A stretch of 64,000 bases of DNA from Leptospira_A soteropolitanensis (GCF_026151335.1 NZ_JAMQPP010000004.1), one strand, 5' to 3'; positions 27,154 through 36,246 are shown, counted from the first letter of the stretch. Translations and numbers: made by a program. The notes: generated by a model not told the origin, from the letters alone.

Positions 27154-28311
27154 TTATAAAACTTTCCGTAAAACCACACAACGATTGGAATTTGTGCCTT
27201 TTTCGTTGTTGGAGACCTGCCAACAATTGGATAGTTTTGTAAAACTTTGTGTATGGACATAGGTTTTGTTCCACACAAGTCCCGTTCCTTCCGCCATCCT
27301 AACTACATCTTCATCCAAATAAAGAATGGAATTTCCCTTTTTTACCTCTCCTACTTCCATCACCATATAGGCACCTTTCTTTAATACCCTTGCTGATTCC
27401 TTAAGAGTTGATCGAATGAAGGCATTCCAATCATTTAAATTACTAAAAATGCTGAGTTTTCTTTCTTCTGATTTTTTAATATCAAGAAACCAGTGGCGTA
27501 ACCAGTTGTCTCCTTCATAGTCAACCTTATCCAAAAAAGGCGGAGAGGTGACAATCAAATCGACTGATTCCGAATCAATATCAGGAACGGAATTTGCAGA
27601 ATTTAAGGAATACAAATTGTTTTTCGAAAATTCATGATAAAACGGTGGAATTGGCAATGCTAAATCTCGTTTCATTTTTTGATAAATTCTAGGTTTGATG
27701 GGACGATATTCAGGAGATTGTCCCCTTTTGATATTATTTTTAGCCTGTGACTCAGGAGGTATCGAGACTTGCGGAAAAGTATACACGGAAAAAAATCCAG
27801 TGCTATGTCCATGTAACCGAGAGAGAGCAATAAGTGAAATGAACTTCATTTCCACAGACGGATCTTCTGCCATGTATTTTTTTAGATTTTTAATTTCTTT
27901 GAGTGTACGTGGATGAAAAAAAGGAAGAAGATTTATATCAAATGGATCATCCTCCACTTCTCTATCCAAATCCAAAGAATTTAACTTTTTTTCCAATTCC
28001 TCAAGCCGCGGAACGTATTGCCTTGCACTCGCAAGAAAAATAGACAACGGGTGAATGTCATTATGAACTGCAACATGACCTTCAATATTGGCTTGAATGG
28101 CCGTAGTTCCACGACCACCAAACGGGTCATAAACGACTTTATTTTTCTTTTTTAAAAATTCCTTCATAAAGAAAGAAGGAAGTTCCGGTTTAAATGAAGC
28201 TCTATAACTTACAGTATGGTGAATCGGATGTCCTTGGCGTTGTTTTGCAGTCCAAAACTCACCAAATACAATCTTATCGGAATCCTTTAATAATCTACCT
28301 GCTCCTGCCAT
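27154..28311 (-). CDS. Orphan N4-cytosine/N6-adenine-type DNA methyltransferase
   Basis: 385 residues from the ATG at 28311 (a TTG three codons earlier, with AGGAGG upstream, also fits). Motif I DPFGGRGTTA (near residue 62) precedes motif IV VTSPPFLDKVDY (near 258), the alpha/gamma-like order with a 190-residue insertion. TSPPF is typical of the N4-cytosine group and also seen in some N6-adenine enzymes. No restriction gene is nearby, so it is an orphan. Orphan methylation affecting regulation is known in pathogenic Leptospira; whether this is an orthologue of that enzyme I cannot say. The C-terminus overlaps no other gene. Confidence 0.83.
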   Translation of the reverse strand: MAGAGRLLKDSDKIVFGEFWTAKQRQGHPIHHTVSYRASFKPELPSFFMKEFLKKKNKVVYDPFGGRGTTAIQANIEGHVAVHNDIHPLSIFLASARQYVPRLEELEKKLNSLDLDREVEDDPFDINLLPFFHPRTLKEIKNLKKYMAEDPSVEMKFISLIALSRLHGHSTGFFSVYTFPQVSIPPESQAKNNIKRGQSPEYRPIKPRIYQKMKRDLALPIPPFYHEFSKNNLYSLNSANSVPDIDSESVDLIVTSPPFLDKVDYEGDNWLRHWFLDIKKSEERKLSIFSNLNDWNAFIRSTLKESARVLKKGAYMVMEVGEVKKGNSILYLDEDVVRMAEGTGLVWNKTYVHTQSFTKLSNCWQVSNNEKGTNSNRCVVLRKVL

Positions 28312-28387
28312 CCTTTGCAAAAGCCTCCTCTCTCTTTATAGAAAGATCGGAGGAAAGGCGATTCTTAAGTTGGATTTTTATTAAAAG

Positions 28388-29344
28388 CTATGGGACATAG
28401 TCTTTCCAATTTGGGAAGAGAGATTCTATTTCCGGGAGTGGATTGGATTTTACGATTACCTCTTTTGAGACTCTATCATCCATATAACTAATGCTATGTG
28501 CATGTAGAAGTTGCCTCTCTGCTCCAAGCTCCCTCAATAAAGCAGGAGTTAATCCAGATTGAACAAAATCCAAAAACATAGTTTCTCTTGGACCGTATAG
28601 CTTATCTCCAAGAATCGGATAACCCAAATACAGAAGGCTCACGCGAATTTGATGAATTCTGCCAGTAACTGGCCGCACGAGCACCAAACTAATATTTTGC
28701 GATTCATTAAAACATAGAGGTTTAAAATTTGTAGATACCGATTTAGAATCCAAAAATTCTTCTAAAGAGAACTTCATTTTTTTCCGAACGGCCGAATTTG
28801 TATCTTTGCCAATAAACCCGTCCAAACTGATTTCCTTTTCAAAAAAACCCCGAACCACAGCTAAATACTCTTTCTGAACTTCTCTTGACTCAAATTTTTT
28901 TTGGAGCCAAGTCCGACTCTCATCTGATTTTGCAAAGATCACGATCCCTGAAGTTTCACGGTCTAACCTGTGAACAGGAATTACGGTTGGATAAGTTTTC
29001 TCAAGGAGGTTTAAGAGAGTTTGCGTGCGATACCTCCCCGCCGGATGCATCGGTAAATTCCCCGGTTTATCCACAAAAAGAAAGTCTTCTGTTTCTTTCA
29101 GAATCACGAAGTTCGTATCGACTTCCGGTTCTTTTATTCGTCCTGGTATGGGTTCGTAAGTGAGAGTATCACCTTCCCTTAGTACCAAATCGGGAGTCGC
29201 AATTTGATCTTGTACTTTCACACGACTCTTTTCCAAAAGGAAGAGCCACTCCTCAGTACTATGGTAAGGAAATTTTGTCGATAAAAATGCAATGACCGTC
29301 TTACCCGAGTAGGGATAACGAATCGCCGATTTGTAGCAGGTCAT
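28388..29344 (-). CDS. RluA-family RNA pseudouridine synthase
   Basis: 318 residues. The catalytic motif VHRLDRETSGIVIFAKS (Asp nucleophile) is central, with KEYLAVVRG, GRIHQIRVSLLYLGYPILGD and the C-terminal LLHAHSI all typical of RluA/RluC/RluD enzymes. The N-terminal 70 residues have a short S4-like region (VKVQDQIATPDLVLREGDTL). It isomerises uridines in rRNA or tRNA; which sites cannot be told. Last gene of the seven-gene minus run; its ATG is three bases after the PilZ stop. Confidence 0.9.
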   Translation of the reverse strand: MTCYKSAIRYPYSGKTVIAFLSTKFPYHSTEEWLFLLEKSRVKVQDQIATPDLVLREGDTLTYEPIPGRIKEPEVDTNFVILKETEDFLFVDKPGNLPMHPAGRYRTQTLLNLLEKTYPTVIPVHRLDRETSGIVIFAKSDESRTWLQKKFESREVQKEYLAVVRGFFEKEISLDGFIGKDTNSAVRKKMKFSLEEFLDSKSVSTNFKPLCFNESQNISLVLVRPVTGRIHQIRVSLLYLGYPILGDKLYGPRETMFLDFVQSGLTPALLRELGAERQLLHAHSISYMDDRVSKEVIVKSNPLPEIESLFPNWKDYVP

Positions 29345-29347
29345 TTA

Positions 29348-30565
29348 TTATGATTCAGTCTTTGATTCATCTGTAGGAAACTCTGAATCTAATGTTTCTC
29401 CAAAAGGATCACCTGGTTCATCGGCAACACCTACTACTGATGAATTGTCTTCTTCCTTTGGATCACTTTGAGATTCTTCAGGATTATTTTGTTCCGGTGT
29501 TGTCTCCTCTTCTGCCTTACCTGATTGTAAAAACTCACCAAGGATTTCCAAATCCTTTTCCGTTAAGTTGTAGAATTGGCAACCAACGCGAAAATTCGTT
29601 TCTTGGTTACGGATGTTTTTGATGATTCCTCGAATGGTGACCCGTTTGCCCTCTTCCAAGTTTAAATCAAAAAGGATCGTGCCATTCATAGTGACCGATC
29701 TGGAAAAAGAACGGGATGGTGCATGAATAAAACTAATACCACCCATACTTAAATCCATAACCTGGCAAATATCCCGCGACTCTTGGAACACCCCAGTAAT
29801 TATGATATCTCGACTCACAGCATTGGCGAAGGTTTGGATTTGTTTATAAATCTCAAGGTCAAGTGGCTTTTCCGATAATACTTGTACGTATCCAAGATGT
29901 ACATAACCCTTATACTTAATGGGGGCACAGATTTCTGAGGTATAAGAGTCCGGTATCTTAGAATTATCGAAAATTCTCAAATACTCATCAAAAGGAAAAA
30001 AATCTGGAGACGCCGTCGACTTCTCCTTACGATCAATGATAAAAATATCTTTGTCATAATGATGCATGAGCCGTAACCTATTATCCATACGACCTGCAAA
30101 GAAAATAGACGAAAGAGGGAATGCTTTGGCTAGTTTTGTTCTGTATGCAAGTAGAATCGCATCAACTTTTTTGTCATCAAATCCTATTGCTTTCGAAACA
30201 TCATTTACGTTGATGATATTAGAAACAACCATTCCAGTTTGAATTTGGCTTGCCTCTACCCGTGATCCTTGTCGAGTAGCTGCGGTAATCTGTATCTTAA
30301 CAGGCGTTAAAATCTCGATTCCGTTCCCATCACCCCCTGCAACAAGAAAATGTGCCAAAAATTTACTGCCATTATGAACAACTGTTAGGATTCGATCCCT
30401 ATTCGGAAATTTTAAATTAGTATTGATAACGAGGGCTTTATTTTTTAAGGCAATGATCTTTACAGGGTACTCTTTGTCCGAATTGACAATATAGGCAGGT
30501 AGTTTACCGAACAGTGCGGTGATTACCTTTAAAATACCATCGGGGTCTTTGATTTCCTTATCCAT
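29348..30565 (-). CDS. PilZ-domain protein of leptospiral type
   Basis: 405 residues from the ATG at 30565 (a TTG two codons earlier overlaps the previous stop). The C-terminal 110-residue core carries QVMDLSMGGISFIHA, the D-x-S-x-x-G half of the PilZ c-di-GMP site. The Arg-rich half is weak: only ESRD precedes it, so binding may be weak. An N-terminal YcgR-like/DUF1577-like region fills about 280 residues. An acidic, disordered tail (EEETTPEQNNPEESQ onward) ends it. Leptospira has many such proteins. It sits in the same run as a GGDEF protein, so c-di-GMP signalling is a natural link. Confidence 0.75.
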   Translation of the reverse strand: MDKEIKDPDGILKVITALFGKLPAYIVNSDKEYPVKIIALKNKALVINTNLKFPNRDRILTVVHNGSKFLAHFLVAGGDGNGIEILTPVKIQITAATRQGSRVEASQIQTGMVVSNIINVNDVSKAIGFDDKKVDAILLAYRTKLAKAFPLSSIFFAGRMDNRLRLMHHYDKDIFIIDRKEKSTASPDFFPFDEYLRIFDNSKIPDSYTSEICAPIKYKGYVHLGYVQVLSEKPLDLEIYKQIQTFANAVSRDIIITGVFQESRDICQVMDLSMGGISFIHAPSRSFSRSVTMNGTILFDLNLEEGKRVTIRGIIKNIRNQETNFRVGCQFYNLTEKDLEILGEFLQSGKAEEETTPEQNNPEESQSDPKEEDNSSVVGVADEPGDPFGETLDSEFPTDESKTES

Positions 30566-30567
30566 AG

Positions 30568-32820
30568 TCAACCGTGAAGTTTATGAAGCAACATCGTTCG
30601 CTTTATGTCCACCAAAGTTTTGGCTCCGGTAACACTCATAGATTGTTTTAACTCTTCCGAATATTTTTGTAATAAAAAACGAATTCCTGCATCTTCTCCA
30701 CCAACAAGAGAAATAGCAACCGGACGTCCCAAGAGAATTGCATCTGCACCAAGAGCCAACATTTTAAAAACATCCATCCCAGATCGAATCCCTCCATCAA
30801 CAAGGAGAGGAATTTTACCCTTCACTACTTCGGCAATTTTAGGAAGGACTCGAGCCGTTCCCGGCATCCCATCCAATACTCTTCCTCCATGATTTGAAAC
30901 AACAATCGCGGAAAATCCACCTTCCACAGCAAGTTTTGCATCTTCGGGATTCATAATCCCTTTCAAAATAAAAGGCAACTTTGTTTTTTCTTTCAAACGA
31001 ATCAAACGGTCAAGTGGTCTTGTGATACTAGATAAATTCTTTTGAATCATAGTTTTAAAATTCACAGCGTCGATATCCATCCCGAGAGCGAACACTCCGT
31101 CCGCTTCTGCTTCCGAAAAACGGTCCACTAACATCGATTCATCTTCTCTTGGTTTGCAGATTAAAATTCCTTTTCCAGAAGATTTTTTTAATGCATCTAA
31201 CATGATTTTATATTTTTCGGGAGAAGCACCATCTCCAAGCCAAGCAAGACTTCCATTTTGAACAAAGGAGCGAACCACCAGATTGGCATAATCTGCATCG
31301 GTCATCACAAAATTCATATTGGTCCCAACTCCTGTCATTGGAGCTGCCATAATCGGAGTTTTTAGATCATAACCCAAAAACTTTGTCTGAATCTCAGGGA
31401 ATACATGGTCTCGGATATATCCCGGTAAAATCGAATATTCAGAAAGGGCAACACTGTTGTCGTGGAAGGTTTCCATACGACCCACTCCTCCCATTCCTGG
31501 AATTCCCGAAGCACAATTACTTCCATCACATTGTTTACAAACCCAACAAATATCTTTTCCAAAACGAATTCGTGCTTGGTCATTAATTTCTTTTTCTGTT
31601 ATGGAAAACTGTTCATCCACTTCGAAACGGATGGTCTGTTTTACTTTTTCGAATACAGTTTCCGCATCTTTTAAAGTATCCGCAACGATAATGACGTGTC
31701 CCGACTTATCTATGTTATTTGTCGGTTCCTTAATAATATCCCCAGGTTTAGATTGGATAAAAACTTCAGAAACTCCGTCAATTTTCTTTGTCTCTTCAAC
31801 TCCACCAATCGAAAGCAGTTTTCCAGGTTTTGAAAGTAAGGAACGTTCAATGGAAACACGACTTAGAACAGGATCTAAATTGTCTGGTGTTTCCCCAAGA
31901 GAGATAAGTAGGGCTGCACGGTTTAAATTGACACCTGTGGATAAAGGATAAGTGAATGCAGACATAAACCCACCGGAAAGCCTCGCTGCAATTTCACCAA
32001 TTTTAACACCCTCTTTTGTGACTTTGATATCACCCTTTCCCGCACCTAAATGGATACCTAGAGCTCGCATTCCGCCAGCCATCACTCGTTCCACTTCGTC
32101 CAAAACTTCCTTAGACATCGCAGAAGGCATGTTATGCCCTACTTCGATAAAGTAAGGTTCCCTTTCAATGATTCTATCAGCAATCCCCGTCATTCGAATT
32201 TGGCCTTGAAACGCTAAAGCATCCACAGAAAGTTCAGGACCTTCCATATATTCTTCTAAAATCAATTCTCCAGTAGGACAAAACCTTTTTGCATGTCGGA
32301 ATGCTGTGGGCAAGTCATCTTTATGATTAACCTTAATGACCCCACGAGCCCCCATATTGTCTGCCGGTTTCATCACCAGAGGGAAGGTCAATGAATCCAA
32401 AGCATCTTTAGCATCTTGCAAAGACCAAACAGCCGCAAAACGAGGGATTGGCATTCCGAATTCTTTTAGTCTTTGACGCATCTTTACTTTGTTAGATGCC
32501 GCTTCTGCATCAACAAATCGGATTCCTGGTAGCTGTAAAGCGGAAGCAACAGCAGCCACAGTCATACTTGCATCAGTTCCGGCAGTGATCACACCATGAA
32601 TAGGAGAATTTTGGGCAAATTTTTTAGATTCCCGAACCATTCCTTCTACGTCTTTTGTAGACATGACGATTGCTTCATCCGCAATTTGAAAACCAATCGA
32701 TGATGGATTCATATCGGCAACGACTGTATGGAGTCGCATGGTTTTTGCAGTTTGGATGATGGGAACTTGTAACAATCCTCCACCAATGATGAGAATGGTT
32801 TTACCTTCTACCGATTTCAA
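30568..32820 (-). CDS. ATP-grasp / FMN-dependent alpha-hydroxy-acid-dehydrogenase-like fusion
   Basis: 750 residues from a TTG that overlaps the mnmA stop (TTGA). Residues 1-320 are an ATP-grasp enzyme: dinucleotide-like ILIIGGGLLQVPII, FPLVMKPADNMGARGV, LEEYMEGPELSVDA and KIGEIAARLSGG. A 320-415 segment resembles an ATP-grasp C-terminal subdomain. Residues 425-436 hold a four-Cys cluster (CWVCKQCDGSNC) before GIPGMGG, and 480-740 are an FMN oxidoreductase with VSNHGGRVLDG (catalytic His 644), LLVDGGIRSG and ADAILLGRP. ATP-grasp enzymes join a carboxylate to an amine or thiol; the FMN part would oxidise a 2-hydroxy acid or related compound. The joint product is unknown. Overlaps mnmA by four bases. 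Confidence 0.85.
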   Translation of the reverse strand: MKSVEGKTILIIGGGLLQVPIIQTAKTMRLHTVVADMNPSSIGFQIADEAIVMSTKDVEGMVRESKKFAQNSPIHGVITAGTDASMTVAAVASALQLPGIRFVDAEAASNKVKMRQRLKEFGMPIPRFAAVWSLQDAKDALDSLTFPLVMKPADNMGARGVIKVNHKDDLPTAFRHAKRFCPTGELILEEYMEGPELSVDALAFQGQIRMTGIADRIIEREPYFIEVGHNMPSAMSKEVLDEVERVMAGGMRALGIHLGAGKGDIKVTKEGVKIGEIAARLSGGFMSAFTYPLSTGVNLNRAALLISLGETPDNLDPVLSRVSIERSLLSKPGKLLSIGGVEETKKIDGVSEVFIQSKPGDIIKEPTNNIDKSGHVIIVADTLKDAETVFEKVKQTIRFEVDEQFSITEKEINDQARIRFGKDICWVCKQCDGSNCASGIPGMGGVGRMETFHDNSVALSEYSILPGYIRDHVFPEIQTKFLGYDLKTPIMAAPMTGVGTNMNFVMTDADYANLVVRSFVQNGSLAWLGDGASPEKYKIMLDALKKSSGKGILICKPREDESMLVDRFSEAEADGVFALGMDIDAVNFKTMIQKNLSSITRPLDRLIRLKEKTKLPFILKGIMNPEDAKLAVEGGFSAIVVSNHGGRVLDGMPGTARVLPKIAEVVKGKIPLLVDGGIRSGMDVFKMLALGADAILLGRPVAISLVGGEDAGIRFLLQKYSEELKQSMSVTGAKTLVDIKRTMLLHKLHG

Positions 32821-33959
32821 ATGGTAACGCTCTCTGCCTCTAAAACAAAATTTGTTTTGATCTTTCTTGTGATGGAACCTTTTTGAATGATCCCCCCAGC
32901 AAGTAGATAATCTCCATTTGTTTCATAAAATGTCGCCGATTGTCCTGGGGTCACACTTTTCACATCTTCCAAAAATTCAACTTTCCAAGTGTTTCCGAGA
33001 GATGTCACCTTACAGTGCACAGGTGCACTTCTGTAACGGATTTGAACTTTCATTTCTTTTGATGCACCTACTGGCATAGGAGCCAGTGCTTGGTAAGTAA
33101 TCTCTTCTAAAACAAAAGATTCAGAAACCGTTTCTTCCTCTTCCCCAAGAACAACCGTTCCATCATCTTCTATAGACAAAACATAAAGTGGGTTTTTCCA
33201 AGCGATTCCAAGTCCCTTTCTTTGTCCGATTGTGAATCCTTCTTTTCCTTGGTGTTTTCCAATGATCTGACCAGATGCTAGTTTGAAAAATCCTGGAGTG
33301 AACTCCATTCCTTTCTTCTTCAAAAAGGATCTATAATCATTTTCAGGAATAAAACAAATTTCTTGTGATTCTGGTTTTTCTGCCACAGGAAGCCCCATTC
33401 GTTTTGCGATTTCACGCACTTGGGCTTTATCCATTTCACCTAGCGGAAAAACGGTATTTTTAATATTTTCTTGGGACAAACCGTACAGATAGTACGCCTG
33501 ATTTTTTTTCATGTCCACAGCATTACGGATTGCATAACGTCCATCTACCTGGACGACACGTGCATAATGTCCCGTTGCAATTTTATCTATACCCAAAATC
33601 TTTGCTTGTTCAAAAAGAGCACCAAACTTAACAAAAGTGTTACATTCCACACATGGGTTAGGTGTCCTTCCATCTTTATAATCATTAATAAATCGATCGA
33701 TGACTCGTTCCCCAAATACTTTTTCCATTTTAATTACGTAAAAAGGAATGTTTAAAGAAAGACCTACATCACGGGCATCACGAATGTCTTCCGGAGAACA
33801 GCAGGATTTTTTAGTGGTATCACAAGCGGGAGCTTCATATTCCCAAGTTCGTAGGTTGACTCCGATCACATCGTAACCCGCTTCCATAAGAAGTCCTGCG
33901 GCAACTGCGCTATCTACCCCACCACTCATTGCCACTATGATTTTTTCTTTTTCTTTCAC
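32817..33959 (-). CDS. mnmA: tRNA 2-thiouridylase MnmA
   Basis: 380 residues from the GTG at 33959, one base after the upstream stop; a TTG at 33980 is also possible. PP-loop AMSGGVDSAVA activates the tRNA with ATP, and Cys residues in TPNPCVECN and SQEICF carry the sulfur. It puts 2-thio on U34 of Lys, Glu and Gln tRNAs. The downstream flap motif GFTIGQRKGLGI is typical. Overlaps the ATP-grasp/FMN fusion by four bases, so the pair is translationally coupled. Confidence 0.94.
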   Translation of the reverse strand: MKEKEKIIVAMSGGVDSAVAAGLLMEAGYDVIGVNLRTWEYEAPACDTTKKSCCSPEDIRDARDVGLSLNIPFYVIKMEKVFGERVIDRFINDYKDGRTPNPCVECNTFVKFGALFEQAKILGIDKIATGHYARVVQVDGRYAIRNAVDMKKNQAYYLYGLSQENIKNTVFPLGEMDKAQVREIAKRMGLPVAEKPESQEICFIPENDYRSFLKKKGMEFTPGFFKLASGQIIGKHQGKEGFTIGQRKGLGIAWKNPLYVLSIEDDGTVVLGEEEETVSESFVLEEITYQALAPMPVGASKEMKVQIRYRSAPVHCKVTSLGNTWKVEFLEDVKSVTPGQSATFYETNGDYLLAGGIIQKGSITRKIKTNFVLEAESVTI

Positions 33960-33960
33960 C

Positions 33961-34842
33961 TTAGTTTTTGGAATGAACAATTCCCAGACGCCCCCGAGAG
34001 AAGTCCCAGAATAAGGGACGAGTCCGGAGGATGTCGAGTCCGATCACCCAAACCTCTTCCCTATCCTTGTCCCCCGGTAAAAGGAAATTCTCAAGTGAAA
34101 TTCCTGTAAGAAACTGAACGTTGCGATATTCTTCGCGAATTCCTGTTTTGGAAAACAAATACAATGTAGAAGTCGATTCCATCAAGTCTGCTCGTTGGAT
34201 TTTGTTTCCGGCAAGAAATACCTTCTTTTCTCCAAGAAACCTGTCCCTGGTATCCCCCGGCAAAAGGTTTAAAGACGAACCTGTGTCCACAAGCCCATAC
34301 GAGACATGGCCCTCTGGATATTCAAATTGCACATAAAAATGTTCTCCTTTCTTTTTCGTATTCAAAAACTTGAAATCAAGTGATAAATAAGCTTCTGGAT
34401 GTTCACAAAATGGGGAAGTTTCGGGAAATTGTTTTAACTCGGTCCCCATCCAGAAAATACAACTACCTCGAAAAAAATCGAGGCCTAGTAGTCCTGGAAT
34501 CGATTCTGGCAAAACCCCTTTTTTATTTTTTAAAGTAAACCGCTTTCCAACCAATCGAAATTCTTTACTTTCTTCGGCTGATGGTGATTCATAAAAACTC
34601 AAATCAGATCCCGTATCCCATAACAATGATAGGGACTGACCAGAAGACTCAACTCCGGTAATCAGTAAATGAGTCCCCTCATCGGAAAGGGACATGCTAA
34701 TATGTGGCGGTAAAGTTTGGGTTTTAAGGATAGGAAAAGGAACAGGAGATTGGCGGACACGAATGGGACCAGGAATACAAGCGCCAAGAAAAAAAATGAA
34801 AGAGACTACACTAACTTTTTGATACAACGAGAGTTGGAACAT
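33961..34842 (-). CDS. Two-lobed pepsin-like aspartic protease lipoprotein
   Basis: 293 residues from the ATG at 34842 (34863 also opens the frame). Lipobox FFLGAC, lipid Cys22. Two aspartic-protease signatures are in one chain: LLWDTGSD (Asp76) and GLVDTGSS (Asp186), each followed about 40-80 residues later by the matching hydrophobic-Gly element, IPGLLGLDFF and WVIGLDILR, and a final FWDFSRGRLGI strand. This is the pepsin-type bilobal plan, rare in bacteria, where single-lobe retropepsins are more usual. Expected to act outside the cytoplasm. The 5' end overlaps the 75-residue gene by 37 bases, and the stop is one base from mnmA. Confidence 0.8.
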   Translation of the reverse strand: MFQLSLYQKVSVVSFIFFLGACIPGPIRVRQSPVPFPILKTQTLPPHISMSLSDEGTHLLITGVESSGQSLSLLWDTGSDLSFYESPSAEESKEFRLVGKRFTLKNKKGVLPESIPGLLGLDFFRGSCIFWMGTELKQFPETSPFCEHPEAYLSLDFKFLNTKKKGEHFYVQFEYPEGHVSYGLVDTGSSLNLLPGDTRDRFLGEKKVFLAGNKIQRADLMESTSTLYLFSKTGIREEYRNVQFLTGISLENFLLPGDKDREEVWVIGLDILRTRPLFWDFSRGRLGIVHSKN

Positions 34843-35033
34843 CTTGTATAGTCTACAATACAATCCCGAAACTCAATTCCCGTATTTTGATCCTTTGTCT
34901 TGTATTCAATAAAACAAGAGTATGGTTGGAAATCATACGAAGAAAGACCCAAGGCTCGATTGCGAATGGATTCATATACGTCGGAAGGAACCGATTGGGA
35001 AAGGTCGTTGAGTAGATATGCTGGCTCTGCCAT
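34806..35033 (-). CDS. Small acidic protein, unknown
   Basis: 75 residues. GGTAG lies just upstream of the ATG. No signal peptide. Four Cys are in the second half (SCFIEY, DCIVDY, RCSNSRC), so a metal site or disulfides are possible. No family recognised. The 3' end overlaps the start of the aspartic-protease gene by 37 bases, so coupling is likely. A second frame in this place (34853-35050) looks less gene-like. Confidence 0.55.
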   Translation of the reverse strand: MAEPAYLLNDLSQSVPSDVYESIRNRALGLSSYDFQPYSCFIEYKTKDQNTGIEFRDCIVDYTRCSNSRCIKKLV

Positions 35034-35055
35034 ATTCTACCCATCGGCAAGTTTC

Positions 35056-36117
35056 CTAATCTTTATAACAAATTGTGCGGTTTCTACCTGAATGTTTTGC
35101 CTGGTAAAGAGCTTTGTCGGCCCTTTCAATCAGATCTTTGTTGTTTCGATCGGTAGTTCGAAAACTGGAAACACCCACAGACAAAGTGACCTTAAGATCT
35201 TTTCCATCATTCGGATTTTTAACAATCATAGATTCTACCGCTTTTCGAATTTCTTCGCCCTTGGTCATGGCCTCTTCTTCCGAAGCGCCGGGCATCACAA
35301 GACAAAACTCTTCTCCACCGTACCGTGCGGGAATGTGATGGCGAAGGGCTGCATTGATCAATTGTTTTGCCACTTCGATAAGAACCACGTCGCCCGCTTG
35401 GTGGCCATACATATCATTAAAACTTTTAAAATGATCCACATCTGTGAAAAGTAAACATAACTTAGTTCCCTTTTTACGACAACGATCCATCTCTTCTTTA
35501 AGTTTGGTTTGGAAATAATGATGAATTTTGAGTCCTGTCATCATATCGACAGTGGCCAATTCATACAACCTCGCATTGTCTACAGCGATCCCTGCCAGGT
35601 TGGCAAGGGTTGTCATAAATTCTTTTTCATCTTCCAAAAATTCTTCGGAAGTCATTTTATCGCCGAGTACAAGAAGACCGTTGACCTTTCCCTTGGCATT
35701 CAGTGGAACTAGGATCTCTGCCCCCATTTTACGAAGGTAAGTAATGTCAGGAATGGATTTGAGTGTTTCCATCTGGAGGATTTGGTCCATTGTGATGGCT
35801 TTCGGTTTCTCTTCAAAATAATGAATGAGAGGACTATCTATTTTGATTTCGTAGTTTTGTTCTTCGGAACTTAACTCGAATCCTTTGATGGATTGGGGTT
35901 CTAATTTGAACAGACCTAAATCAATTTCCGGTTCTAAGTACATTGCTGCGTGAAGTGTCTGCAACTGGGCCAAACAAATATTCAAAATGGCATCAATTAA
36001 GTACTTATAGTCTAACGTGGAATTCAGGGCACGAGAGATTTCCAGTAGTTGTTTTTGGTCGTAGATTTTTTTTTCGTAATGCTCAAAAACGATATCAGTG
36101 TTTTCTTTAAAAGACAA
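35056..36117 (-). CDS. GAF-GGDEF diguanylate cyclase
   Basis: 353 residues. A GAF-like sensor (about 30-185) precedes a GGDEF domain (about 190-350). The active motif is ARYGGEEFC (267-271), with the metal site LLFTDVDHFKSFND and the end motif KALYQAKHSGRN, so cyclic di-GMP synthesis is expected. The allosteric RxxD site is not present: the two key positions, nine and six residues before GGEEF, are Leu and His. Feedback inhibition by product is therefore unlikely. First gene of the seven-gene minus run that also holds a PilZ protein. Confidence 0.9.
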   Translation of the reverse strand: MSFKENTDIVFEHYEKKIYDQKQLLEISRALNSTLDYKYLIDAILNICLAQLQTLHAAMYLEPEIDLGLFKLEPQSIKGFELSSEEQNYEIKIDSPLIHYFEEKPKAITMDQILQMETLKSIPDITYLRKMGAEILVPLNAKGKVNGLLVLGDKMTSEEFLEDEKEFMTTLANLAGIAVDNARLYELATVDMMTGLKIHHYFQTKLKEEMDRCRKKGTKLCLLFTDVDHFKSFNDMYGHQAGDVVLIEVAKQLINAALRHHIPARYGGEEFCLVMPGASEEEAMTKGEEIRKAVESMIVKNPNDGKDLKVTLSVGVSSFRTTDRNNKDLIERADKALYQAKHSGRNRTICYKD

Positions 36118-36246
36118 AACGCACCGCCAGAATTCTGTATAAGATAGGAATCATTCGTCTTTTTTGACTACTGTAAAGTAAGATTTTGATGGAAATCGAT
36201 AAATTTACGAACGAAAGAAAATAGAGAAGATTTCATAACAATAACG

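Noticed and set aside
34853..35050. 65-residue frame overlapping the small acidic protein
   Set aside because: Less gene-like composition; the 34806-35033 frame has a placed ribosome site and meets the next gene.
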